In this document: in pieces, positions 29,242 through 37,103 of the stretch
How positions within the stretch are numbered: the first letter of the stretch is position 1
How the letters are laid out: every line of letters begins with the position of its first letter
NCBI GenBank assembly: GCA_903862845.1
Contig: CAIOZS010000050.1
Coordinates: 1 to 37,344 of the forward strand
Source: an uncultured Thermoleophilia bacterium
Lineage (GTDB): Bacteria > Actinomycetota > Thermoleophilia > UBA2241
Length of the DNA: 37,344 nt
Direction of reading: 5' to 3'
Notes under the pieces: generated by a model
What the model was told of the DNA's origin: nothing
Seen by the model: the letters and a program-made list of their open reading frames with translations, nothing else
The model's database searches: none
Program-made: the position numbers and the translations under genes

Positions 29242-31367
29242 ACGTCGACGGAGGAGACCCAGTGTCGATCGCGAGCACTCCGATGATGCCCGCCCGCACG
29301 GCGAGCCCGGCAACGACCTCTCGTTCCTGGCGGTCCCGGCTGCGGCGACTGGTGCGCGGGCGCCCCGCCGACCCCGTGTGGGTGCGCCCGGCGCTTCTCG
29401 CGCTGCTCGCCGGCACCGCGTTGCTCTACCTCATCGGCCTGGGCCGCTCCGGATGGGCCAACGCCTTCTACTCGGCCGCGGCCCAAGCTGGGTCCACGAG
29501 CTGGAAGGCGCTCTTCTTCGGCTCGTCCGACGCGGCCGGCTTCATCACCGTGGACAAGCCTCCGCTCTCCCTCTGGGTGATGGGCGTCTCGGCGCGGCTC
29601 TTCGGCGTCAGCGCCTGGAGCATCCTCGTGCCTCAGGCACTCATCGGGGTGGCGGCGGTGGGCGTGCTCTACGCGACCGTGCGGCGCTGGGCGAGCCCGG
29701 CCGCCGGCCTGCTGGCCGGCGCGGTGCTCGCCCTCACCCCGATCGCGACCTTGATGTTCCGCTTCAACAACCCCGACGCCCTGCTCGTGCTCCTCATGAC
29801 GCTCGCCGCCTACGCGACCGTGCGGGCGCTCGAGCGCGCCAGCTGGCGCTGGCTCGCGCTGGTCGGCGTGCTCATCGGCTGCGGCTTCATGACCAAGATG
29901 CTGCAGGCCTTTCTCGTGGTGCCGGTGTTCGCGCTCGTCTACCTGATCGCAGCGCCTACGACGCTGCGCCGCCGGCTCTGGCACCTGCTGCCGGCCGGCG
30001 TCGCTCTGGTCGTCTCTTCGGGGTGGTGGGTCGCCGTGGTCGAGCTCTGGCCCAAGGCGAGCCGCCCGTACATCGGCGGTTCGCAGACCAACAGCGTCCT
30101 CGAGCTCATCTTCGGCTACAACGGCCTCGGGCGCATCACGGGCAACGAGACCGGCAGCGTCACGCCGGGCGGCGGCACGATCGGCGGAGCCACCAGCGCG
30201 TGGGGCCCCACCGGCATCTGGCGCATGTTCAACGCCGCCTGGGGCGGCCAGATCGCCTGGCTGCTGCCGGCCGCTCTGGCCTTCCTGGTGGCGCTGCTCT
30301 GGCTCAGCCGGCGCTCCCCCCGCACCGACCGCACGCGCGCCGCCGCGCTTCTGTGGGGCGGCACGCTGCTCGTCACCCTTCTCGTCTTCAGCCTCGGCAA
30401 GGGCATCATCCACGAGTACTACGCGGTCGCCCTGGCGCCGCCGATCGGCGCCCTGGTCGGCATGGGCGCCCTCGCCCTCTGGACGCGGCGGGAGCACTTC
30501 GCCGCCCGCCTCACCCTGGCCGGCATCCTCGCCGGGACGGCAGTCTGGGCCTTCGTCCTGCTCGATCGCTCGGCCGACTGGTACCCCTGGCTGCGCTTCG
30601 CCGTCTTGGCCGCGGGCCTCGCCGTCGCGCTGCTCCTGGTCGTCGGCGAGCGGCTCGGCCGGCGCCTGACGCTGGTCACGGCCTGCGCCGGCGTCGTCAT
30701 CGCTCTCGCCGGTCCGGCGGCCTACTCGCTGCAGACTGCCGCCTCAGCGCACTCCGGCTCTCTGCCTTCGGCAGGCCCCACGGTCGCGAGCGCGGCCGGC
30801 GGCGGCCCCGGGCGCGGCTTCGCGCAAGACGGCGCCGGCGGGTTCGGCGGCCCTCCGGCCACCCTGACCGCGGGCAACGCCGGCGCGGCGCCTCCCGTCC
30901 TTCCCGCGGGCGGCTTTGGCGGCCAGGACGGCGCGCCTGCAGCCGGAGCGGGCGCGGGCCCGGGCGCGGGCGGCGGCGCGGCCGGCGGCCTGCTGGATGC
31001 CAGCCGGCCGAGCAGCGCGCTCGAGGCTCTGCTCAAGAAGGACGCGGGCAGCTACACCTGGGTCGCGGCCACCGTGGGCGCCCAATCGGCCGCCGGTTAT
31101 CAGCTCGCCACCGGCGACCCCGTGATGAGCCTCGGAGGCTTCAACGGCAGCGATCCGTACCCGACACTGGCGGAGCTCCAGGCCCTCGTACAGGCCGGGC
31201 GCGTGCACTACTTCATCGCCGGCGGCATGGGCGGCGGAGGCGGCGCAGCCGGAAGCAGCTCTATGAGCGCGATCACCACGTGGGTCACGAGCACGTACAC
31301 GGCGCAGTCGGTCGGCGGGGTCACGCTGTACGACCTCACGAGCCCGACCACGGCGTCTTCGAAGTAG
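29238..31367 (+). CDS. GT39-like glycosyltransferase (ArnT/YkcB family)
   Basis: A 709-residue integral membrane protein with a dozen or so helices. The first outer loop has GWANAFYSAAAQAGSTSWKA and FITVDKPPLSLWVMG, with the acidic residue used by lipid-linked sugar transferases. NNPDALLVLLM and GCGFMTKMLQAF follow. A Gly/Ala-rich stretch (about 515-580) leads to a soluble end, YTWVAATVGAQSAAGYQLAT then PVMSLGGFNGSDPYPTLAEL and VHYFIAGGMGGG, the conserved YkcA/B-type tail. It probably transfers a sugar from a polyprenyl-phosphate donor to a surface target. ATG 29238 overlaps the GT2-GtrA stop by 4 bp. Confidence 0.88.
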   Translation: MNVDGGDPVSIASTPMMPARTASPATTSRSWRSRLRRLVRGRPADPVWVRPALLALLAGTALLYLIGLGRSGWANAFYSAAAQAGSTSWKALFFGSSDAAGFITVDKPPLSLWVMGVSARLFGVSAWSILVPQALIGVAAVGVLYATVRRWASPAAGLLAGAVLALTPIATLMFRFNNPDALLVLLMTLAAYATVRALERASWRWLALVGVLIGCGFMTKMLQAFLVVPVFALVYLIAAPTTLRRRLWHLLPAGVALVVSSGWWVAVVELWPKASRPYIGGSQTNSVLELIFGYNGLGRITGNETGSVTPGGGTIGGATSAWGPTGIWRMFNAAWGGQIAWLLPAALAFLVALLWLSRRSPRTDRTRAAALLWGGTLLVTLLVFSLGKGIIHEYYAVALAPPIGALVGMGALALWTRREHFAARLTLAGILAGTAVWAFVLLDRSADWYPWLRFAVLAAGLAVALLLVVGERLGRRLTLVTACAGVVIALAGPAAYSLQTAASAHSGSLPSAGPTVASAAGGGPGRGFAQDGAGGFGGPPATLTAGNAGAAPPVLPAGGFGGQDGAPAAGAGAGPGAGGGAAGGLLDASRPSSALEALLKKDAGSYTWVAATVGAQSAAGYQLATGDPVMSLGGFNGSDPYPTLAELQALVQAGRVHYFIAGGMGGGGGAAGSSSMSAITTWVTSTYTAQSVGGVTLYDLTSPTTASSK

Positions 31368-31373
31368 CCGGGC

Positions 31374-31409
31374 GCGACGTGAGGGCGGCGCACGCCGCCC
31401 TCACGTCGC
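31374..31409. terminator. Perfect 17-bp bidirectional hairpin
   Basis: Arms 31374-31390 (GCGACGTGAGGGCGGCG) and 31393-31409 are exact complements with a 2-nt spacer. It fills the space between the GT39 stop (31367) and the convergent trans-sulfuration gene stop (31410). GC-rich, no U-tract. Confidence 0.7.
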
Positions 31410-32591
31410 TCAGGCGACCGCGAAGGCCTGCTCGAGGTCCCGCATCAGGTCGCCGGCGTCTTCGATGCCCACCGAATAGCGGATCAAGCCTTCGGGGATG
31501 CCCATGGCTGCGCGCTCCTCGACCGTGCACTCGACGTGGCTGGTGGTCGCCGGCACGCCGGCGAGCGTCTCCACGGCGCCGAGATTGGCGGCAAGGTGGG
31601 CGAGGCGCAGCCGCGGCAGGACGCGCTTGACCGCCGCGAAGCCGCCCTCCAGCGTGAAGCTGAGCATGCCGCCGTAGCCACGCATCTGCCGGGCCGCGAC
31701 GTCGTGGTGCAGGTGCGTCTCGAGGCCCGGGTAGTTGACGGCTGCCACAGCCGGCTGCTCCTCCAGCCAGCGCGCGATCGTGAGCGCGTTCTCGTTCTGC
31801 TGGCGCACGCGCAGGGCCAGCGTCTTCATGCTGCGGACCAGCAGGTAGGCGGCCATCGGGTCGAGCGACGCGCCGGTGATCTCGCGGTAGTGGTACACCT
31901 TGGCGATCAGCTCCGGAGCGCCGCACAGCACCCCTCCGAGCGCGTCGGCGTGACCGCCGAGGAACTTGGTCGCGCTGTGCAGCACCAGGTCGGCGCCCAG
32001 CACCAGCGGGTTCTGGTTGATCGGCGTGGCGAAGGTGTTGTCGGCGACGACGAGCGCCCCGGCCTCGTGCGCGGCCGCCGACAGCCGGGCGATGTCCATC
32101 ACCTTGAGCGTGGGGTTGGTCGGCGACTCCAGGTACACGAGGCGGCAGCCTTCGCCGATCGCCGCCTCGATCTGCTCGTGGTCGCTGGTGTCGCAGAGAT
32201 CCACCTGCACACCGATCCGCGGCAGAAAATCGACGAACATCTGGTTCGTCCCGCCGTAGGTGTCCTTGACCGAGACCACGCGGTCGCCCGGCGCAAGCAG
32301 CGCGAACAGGGTGTTGCTCACGGCTGCCATGCCTGTGGAGAAGCTGGTCGCGGCAGCGGCGCCTTCGAGGATGCGTACCTTCTGCTCGAAGGCGTGCACG
32401 GTCGGGTTGGTGTTGCGGCTGTAGATGTGGCCGGGTCTGCGCCCGAGGGCCACGTCGAGCCATGACTCCACGTCGGGGTAGCCGTAAGCGGCGCTGTACA
32501 CGATGGGTACTTGCGTCGCACCCTGCGCGAGGGATTCGCCCTCGCCTGCCCAAACGGAGAGCGTGGCGGGTGCAAGTTCAATGTCTTTCAT
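31410..32591 (-). CDS. Trans-sulfuration PLP enzyme (cystathionine gamma-synthase/lyase type)
   Basis: A 393-residue cytosolic PLP enzyme of the Cys/Met metabolism family. YSRNTNPTVHAFEQKVRILEG, the FSTGMAAVSNTLFALLAPGD cofactor loop, ESPTNPTLKVMDI, D184 in VVADNTFATP and the Schiff-base K209 in LHSATKFLGGHAD are all intact, as is the late SVGIEDAGDLMRDLEQA. The reaction could be gamma-synthase, beta-lyase or gamma-lyase, which motifs alone do not separate. The ATG at 32591 has AAGGAG seven bases upstream; an upstream frame extension to 32723 crosses the promoter and hairpin and is rejected. No methionine genes are nearby. Confidence 0.9.
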   Translation of the reverse strand: MKDIELAPATLSVWAGEGESLAQGATQVPIVYSAAYGYPDVESWLDVALGRRPGHIYSRNTNPTVHAFEQKVRILEGAAAATSFSTGMAAVSNTLFALLAPGDRVVSVKDTYGGTNQMFVDFLPRIGVQVDLCDTSDHEQIEAAIGEGCRLVYLESPTNPTLKVMDIARLSAAAHEAGALVVADNTFATPINQNPLVLGADLVLHSATKFLGGHADALGGVLCGAPELIAKVYHYREITGASLDPMAAYLLVRSMKTLALRVRQQNENALTIARWLEEQPAVAAVNYPGLETHLHHDVAARQMRGYGGMLSFTLEGGFAAVKRVLPRLRLAHLAANLGAVETLAGVPATTSHVECTVEERAAMGIPEGLIRYSVGIEDAGDLMRDLEQAFAVA

Positions 32592-32626
32592 CAAGAGGCT
32601 CCTTGTGTCAGTCGCGGGGGCGCACT

Positions 32627-32668
32627 CCGTGGCCGGGCTCCCGGCCACGGCGGCAGCATAGCACCGGC
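32627..32668 (-). promoter_or_regulatory. 16-bp promoter element copy 2 plus 11-bp leader hairpin
   Basis: The 16-mer GCCGGTGCTATGCTGC (minus strand, 32653-32668) is identical to that before the FGGY kinase and contains TATGCT at 32655-32660. Directly downstream, where transcription would begin, CCGTGGCCGGG and its exact complement (32627-32650) form a hairpin with a 2-nt spacer. It would cap the 5' end of the trans-sulfuration mRNA. Confidence 0.45.
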
Positions 32669-32733
32669 TCTCAGGCAGCGGGCTGCGATAGACTTGACCG
32701 CGGCAACGATACCGGCTCGGCAAGGAGGGTGAC

Positions 32734-33243
32734 GTGGACGTGTTCGAGGCGATCAGATCGCGCTACAGCGTGCGGGGATACAAGCCTGACCCAGTGAGCG
32801 ACGAGCTGCTCGACCAGGTGCTCGAGGCGGCGCGGCAGGCGCCGACCGCCGCCAACAAGCAGCCGTTTCGCATCGTCGTCGTCCACACCGAAGGCCGCGA
32901 GCAGGAGATGAGACGGTTCTACGACCGTTCGTGGCTTGCGGAGGCCCCGCTGGTGCTCGTCGTCGTGGTTGTGCCCGGCGAGGCCTGGCGCCGCCGGGAC
33001 GGCAAGCTCTACGACGAGGTCGACGCGACGATCGCCTTCGACCACCTGGTGCTTGCCGCGACCGCCGTCGGGCTCGGCACCTGCTGGGTCGCCGACTTCG
33101 ACACCGCGGCGGTACGCGAGCTGCTCGCCCTCCCCGACGACGTCACGCCAATCGCGCTCACGCCGCTCGGGTATCCCGACAAGGACAGGACCAAGACAGG
33201 GCGGCGCCCGCTCGACGAGCTCGTCAAGTACGAGCGCTGGTGA
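32734..33243 (+). CDS. Small nitroreductase-family protein
   Basis: A 169-residue FMN-binding protein of the short nitroreductase group. MDVFEAIRSRYSVRGYKPDP is the FMN phosphate loop (RSRYSVR), ARQAPTAANKQPFRIVVV the flavin strand, FDHLVLAATAVGLGTCWVAD the central helix and TPLGYPDKDRTKTGRRPLDE the C-terminal loop. The length and GYPD end match BluB/nitroreductase-like proteins, although BluB's special residues are not evident. GTG 32734 has AAGGAGGG upstream. It diverges from the trans-sulfuration gene. Confidence 0.88.
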   Translation: MDVFEAIRSRYSVRGYKPDPVSDELLDQVLEAARQAPTAANKQPFRIVVVHTEGREQEMRRFYDRSWLAEAPLVLVVVVVPGEAWRRRDGKLYDEVDATIAFDHLVLAATAVGLGTCWVADFDTAAVRELLALPDDVTPIALTPLGYPDKDRTKTGRRPLDELVKYERW

Positions 33244-33269
33244 GTGCGGCGGCGCGCCGCCGCACTCAC
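33240..33269. terminator. 30-bp perfect palindrome containing both stop codons
   Basis: GTGAGTGCGGCGGCG followed at once by its exact complement. The TGA of the nitroreductase (33241-33243) and the stop of the convergent fusion gene (33266-33268) are symmetric parts of the palindrome, so one hairpin ends both genes with no spacer. Confidence 0.65.
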
Positions 33270-35494
33270 GCCCCTTCGACGCTCGCGAGCACGCGCTCGA
33301 AGCGCTCGAGGGCGTCGTCGATGACCTCGTCGGTGTCGGCCATCGAGGTGTACATGCGCGAGCCGGCGAGGGTGATCATGCCGCTCGCCGCGTAGGCCGC
33401 GCCCATCTCTTCCATCATGTGTTTGCGCGGCTTGAGCGCTTTGGCCAGGCGCAGCGGATGCTTGAGGTCGAGGAGCATCACGCCCGCGGTCTCGAGGTGC
33501 ACGATCGAGCCCTGGTTGTAGGCGACGAAGGGCAGGCGGTAGCGGCGGATGATGTCGTTGAGGCCGGCGGTGAGACGGTCGCCGGCGCGGCCGGCGATCA
33601 CCGGCGCGTTGGTGCGCTCCATCTCGGTGATCGCGAAGTAGCCGGCGGCGCAGCTCAGCGGGTTGGCGCTCAGGGTGCCGCCGATGTAGGCGCGCTCGCC
33701 GCTCTTGCCGCCGATGCCCGAGGCGAAGCTCAGCATCACGTCGCGGCGGCCGCCGACGCCGCCGGCCATCGGGTAGCCGCCGGTGATGCACTTGCCGAAG
33801 ACGGTGAGGTCGGGGCGCACGCCGAAGTAGCCCTGCGCCCCGCCCAGGCCGAGGCGAAAGCCGGTCACGACCTCGTCGAAGATCAGCAGGGCGCCGAACT
33901 CGTCGCAGAGCTCGCGCACGGCGGCGTTGAACCCAAAGGGCACCGGCCGCGTGCCGCTCTCCGGCCCGATGGGCTCGACGATCACGGCTGCCGTGCCGCC
34001 CAGAAGCTTGTTCTGCTGCAGCTTGCGGCGCAGGGCGGCGAGGTCGTTGGGGAAGACCTCGCGGGTGCGCGCCGTGGCGCCGAACGGGATGCCCTTGGCC
34101 TCAAAGCGCCAGGTGCCGGGCACGTGCAGCCCGTAGACCATCTGGTCGCTCCAGCCGTGGTAGGCGCCGCCGACCTTGATGACCCACTTCTTGCCCGTGT
34201 GGGTGCGCGCCGCGCGGATGGCGGCCATCACGCTCTCGGTGCCGGAGCCGAGCATGCGAAACATCTCGCAGGAAGGCATGAGGCGGTTGACCAGCTTCGC
34301 CAGCTTGAGCTCGTACTCATGGAAGAGGCCGGTGACGGGGCCGCAGGCGGCCACGACCTCAGCGACCTTCTCGCGCAGCGGCGCGTAGTTGCTGCCGAGC
34401 ACGGTCGGCCCGCCGGCCTGAAGGAAGTCGATGTACTGATTGCCGTCGACGTCCCAGAGGTACGCGCCCTCGGCCTTCTCGATGGCCAGCGGGAACGGGT
34501 AGTTGAAGGCGAGGTTGTGCTGCACGCCGCCGGGGATGAGCTCACTGGCTTCGTCGGTGAGCTCCTTGCTGCGGCGGCACTGCGTCGCGAAGTACTCGAG
34601 GTACCCGCCCATGACGTCGCGCCGCACCGGGCGCAGCGGTTGCGCGACCAGCGCCTCGAGGCGTGCGTAGACGGCCGGCACGTCCGGGTAGCGGCTGATG
34701 GCGTAGCCGGCGATCTGAGCGCCGTCCGCCGCCGTCGCGCCGCCGGCCTCGACCGATCCCGCGCCCTCCGCCTCGGCCGACCCTGCCTCGGCCGCCTCGG
34801 CCGCCTCCCGGGCCGCGCGCGCCTCATCGACCTGCTGCGCGAGCTTCTTCTCGTCGGCGCGCAGCTTGGCGAAGGCGATCTCGCGGATCGGCAGCGGCAC
34901 CTTGTCGGCGCGGCCGTCCGTCATCAGCGCGAGCAGATAGTCGAGGGCGCACTTCTCGAGCAGCGCCATGTTGTGCACGGCCTGCCCGGCGTCGCCGCCC
35001 AGCACGAGCACGCCGTGGTTGGCGAGGATGAACGCGTTGGCCCCGCTCGCCACCTTCTTCGCGACGCCCTTCTTGAGGAACGACGTGCCCGACGGAGCGT
35101 ACGGGACGATCTCGACGGCGCGGCCCAGGTACCGCACCTGCTCGTCGAACAGCGCGGGGATGGGCCGCTTCACGAGCGCAAGAGCGCTCGCGTAGGGCTG
35201 GTGCGTGTGGATGATGGCGTGCACGTCCGGGCGCTGCGCGTACACGGCCGCGTGCATTCCCGACTCGATCGACGCCTTCATGCCGCCGAGCAGCCGCCGG
35301 CCCTCGGCGTCGAGCACGCAGATGTCCCCCGGTTCCATCTTCGCGTAGTCGTAGCTCGACGGCGTGATCGCGAACGCCGCCTCGCCGGGCACGCGCACGG
35401 ACACGTTGCCCTCGGTGGCTTTGAGGTAGCCGCGCTCGAGCAGCGTGCGGCACATGGTGACGACCAGCTCTCGTGACGCGGCGAAGCGGCTCAC
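33266..35494 (-). CDS. Class II aldolase/adducin domain fused to class III aminotransferase
   Basis: A 742-residue two-domain protein. Residues 1-210 are a fuculose-phosphate-aldolase-type domain: TEGNVSVR, E77 in SIESGMHAAVY, HTHQPYASAL (H96, H98) and LANHGVLVLG (H160), all zinc or catalytic positions present. An Ala/Glu linker lies at about 212-255. Residues 290-742 are a class III PLP aminotransferase like glutamate-1-semialdehyde mutase: GSGTES (416-421), YHGW, D540 in FDEVVTGFRLG and the Schiff-base K568 in FGKCITGGYPMAGG. Both halves look active, so an aldehyde made by one could be aminated by the other. Start GTG 35494 follows GAGGT of the previous stop. Last gene of a three-gene operon. 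Confidence 0.88.
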   Translation of the reverse strand: MSRFAASRELVVTMCRTLLERGYLKATEGNVSVRVPGEAAFAITPSSYDYAKMEPGDICVLDAEGRRLLGGMKASIESGMHAAVYAQRPDVHAIIHTHQPYASALALVKRPIPALFDEQVRYLGRAVEIVPYAPSGTSFLKKGVAKKVASGANAFILANHGVLVLGGDAGQAVHNMALLEKCALDYLLALMTDGRADKVPLPIREIAFAKLRADEKKLAQQVDEARAAREAAEAAEAGSAEAEGAGSVEAGGATAADGAQIAGYAISRYPDVPAVYARLEALVAQPLRPVRRDVMGGYLEYFATQCRRSKELTDEASELIPGGVQHNLAFNYPFPLAIEKAEGAYLWDVDGNQYIDFLQAGGPTVLGSNYAPLREKVAEVVAACGPVTGLFHEYELKLAKLVNRLMPSCEMFRMLGSGTESVMAAIRAARTHTGKKWVIKVGGAYHGWSDQMVYGLHVPGTWRFEAKGIPFGATARTREVFPNDLAALRRKLQQNKLLGGTAAVIVEPIGPESGTRPVPFGFNAAVRELCDEFGALLIFDEVVTGFRLGLGGAQGYFGVRPDLTVFGKCITGGYPMAGGVGGRRDVMLSFASGIGGKSGERAYIGGTLSANPLSCAAGYFAITEMERTNAPVIAGRAGDRLTAGLNDIIRRYRLPFVAYNQGSIVHLETAGVMLLDLKHPLRLAKALKPRKHMMEEMGAAYAASGMITLAGSRMYTSMADTDEVIDDALERFERVLASVEGA

Positions 35495-35499
35495 GTGTG

Positions 35500-35907
35500 T
35501 CAGACCTCGACGGCGATCAGGATGATGGTGAACAGTGCCAGCACGAGGCAGACTGCGGTCAGGACCCAGATCGTCCAGGCGTCGCCGGGCAGAGGTCGTT
35601 GCGCAGCGAGGGCGACGCGCACCCGCTGGGTGCGGTAGGCACCGGCGCAGAGAAGGAAGACGCCGAGGGCGCCGTAGCCGATCCCCAGCAGCCCGAAGGC
35701 GACGTGCGAGACATCGATGAGCGCCGGGAGCAGCCGGCCGACGGCGACGGCGAGGCCGAGCGCGCCGAGGCTCGTGCGGAGCCAGGCCAGATAGGTCCGC
35801 TCGGCGGCCAGCCAGGTGCGGCGCGGCGCGGAGTCCGCGCCGGCAGAGCCGGCCAGGGCGTCGGCCGATTGATTCGCGCTCACGTCTGGTGAGGCAAGGG
35901 AATCCAT
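35500..35907 (-). CDS. DUF202-family small membrane protein
   Basis: A 135-residue protein. A polar start is followed by LAAERTYLAWLRTSLGALGL, the DUF202 signature (R-T-x-L-A-x-x-R-T), and three membrane spans ending WTIWVLTAVCLVLALFTIIL. The function of the family is not settled. ATG 35907 is preceded by TACAAT (35917-35922), so a promoter may lie just before it inside the operon. Its stop is 5 bp before the aldolase-aminotransferase start and 41 bp after the upstream aminotransferase stop. Confidence 0.82.
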   Translation of the reverse strand: MDSLASPDVSANQSADALAGSAGADSAPRRTWLAAERTYLAWLRTSLGALGLAVAVGRLLPALIDVSHVAFGLLGIGYGALGVFLLCAGAYRTQRVRVALAAQRPLPGDAWTIWVLTAVCLVLALFTIILIAVEV

Positions 35908-35948
35908 GTCCGCTTCATTGTAGTGCACGCTCGATGGCCGGGACCCTG

Positions 35949-37103
35949 CTACCGGCGGAGGCCGCGCCCGCGGCCCTGCCGTTCGAGCCTGCGCAGGTAC
36001 GCCGAGATCGCCGCCAGCCCGCCCTCGAGGACCTCGCGAGCGCAGGCGTAGCCGAGGCGGAAGGAGTGCTCCTCGTCGAAGGCGGCGCCGGGCATCACGA
36101 AGGCGCCGCTCTCGTCGAACATCGCCTGGCACAGTTCGACCGACGGCACTGGGTACTCGTAGCGGATGAGCGTGGTGGTGCCGGCCCGCGGCCGCACGTG
36201 ATGAAGCCGCGGCTCCCCGGCCAGCCACTCGTCGACCACGGCGAGGTTGCCGCGCACCAGCTCGAGGTTGCGCGCGAGCACCACGTCGAGGTGCTCGAGG
36301 GCGAGCACGGCGAGCGCGTCGTCGAGCACGCCGCAGCTGATGGTGGTGTAGTCGCGCACCTCAAGGCAGCGCGCGATGAGGTCCGGAGGGCCGGCCAACC
36401 AGCCGGTGCGCAGGCCGGCCAGCGAGTAGCTCTTGCTCATGCTGCCGGTGCTCACGCCGCGCTCGTAGAGGTCGGCCACGGACGGCGCCGTGGTGCCCGG
36501 CGCGTGCTCGAGCCCGCGGTAGACCTCGTCGCAGTGCAACCAGGCGCCGTGCTCGCGGGCCACGGCGACGATCTCGCGGAGCAGCGGCTCGTCGATCAGA
36601 GCGCCAGTCGGGTTGTTGGGGTTGTTGAGGATGATGAGCCGGGTGGAGTCGTCCACGAGGCGGCGCAGCTCCTCGACGTCGGGCAGATAGCCGTCTTCCT
36701 CGCGCAGCGACAGCAGGCGGACCTGCGCGCCCAGAGCCGCAGGCACACTGTAGAGCTGCTGGTAGGTGGGCCTCACGCACGCCACGGAGTCGCCCGGCTC
36801 GACCAGCGCAAACAGCGCGAGGAAGTTGGCGCCGATCGCGCCGTTGGTCGTAATCACGTTGTCGGGGCCGATGCGCTCGCCGTAAAGCGCCGCGATCGCG
36901 GCGCGCAGCTCCGGCGAGCCGCTGATGTGCCCATAGGTCAGCTTGGTCGCGAGCAGGCGACGGAGCACTGCGTCGCCGTCGCCCGTCAGGTCCAGCAGTT
37001 CCTCAAGGCGCAGCGAATCGACGCAGGTCTCTGCGGTGTTCCAGGTGGCCGTCGTCTCGTGGGCGTTCATCCACTGCTCGACAGCGAAGGGCTCGATGTG
37101 CAC
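35949..37103 (-). CDS. Class I/II PLP aminotransferase
   Basis: A 384-residue cytosolic fold-type I PLP enzyme. GHISGSPELRAAIAALYGER, TTNGAIGANFLALFALVEPG, ILNNPNNPTGALIDEP, D192 and Y195 in HCDEVYRG, and the Schiff-base K224 in SMSKSYSLAGLRTGWLAG are intact, followed by RAGTTTLIRY. The N-terminus (IEPFAVEQWMNAHETTATWN) resembles capreomycidine-synthase-like and aspartate-type aminotransferases of actinobacteria rather than a well-named enzyme. GTG 37103 has GAGGAG upstream, so the longer reading from 37139 is rejected. First gene of the operon with DUF202 and the fusion protein. Confidence 0.88.
   Translation of the reverse strand: MHIEPFAVEQWMNAHETTATWNTAETCVDSLRLEELLDLTGDGDAVLRRLLATKLTYGHISGSPELRAAIAALYGERIGPDNVITTNGAIGANFLALFALVEPGDSVACVRPTYQQLYSVPAALGAQVRLLSLREEDGYLPDVEELRRLVDDSTRLIILNNPNNPTGALIDEPLLREIVAVAREHGAWLHCDEVYRGLEHAPGTTAPSVADLYERGVSTGSMSKSYSLAGLRTGWLAGPPDLIARCLEVRDYTTISCGVLDDALAVLALEHLDVVLARNLELVRGNLAVVDEWLAGEPRLHHVRPRAGTTTLIRYEYPVPSVELCQAMFDESGAFVMPGAAFDEEHSFRLGYACAREVLEGGLAAISAYLRRLERQGRGRGLRR

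Noticed and set aside
32936-35476. Plus-strand frame of over 800 codons
   Set aside because: Antisense shadow of the aldolase-aminotransferase fusion, whose motifs are unambiguous.
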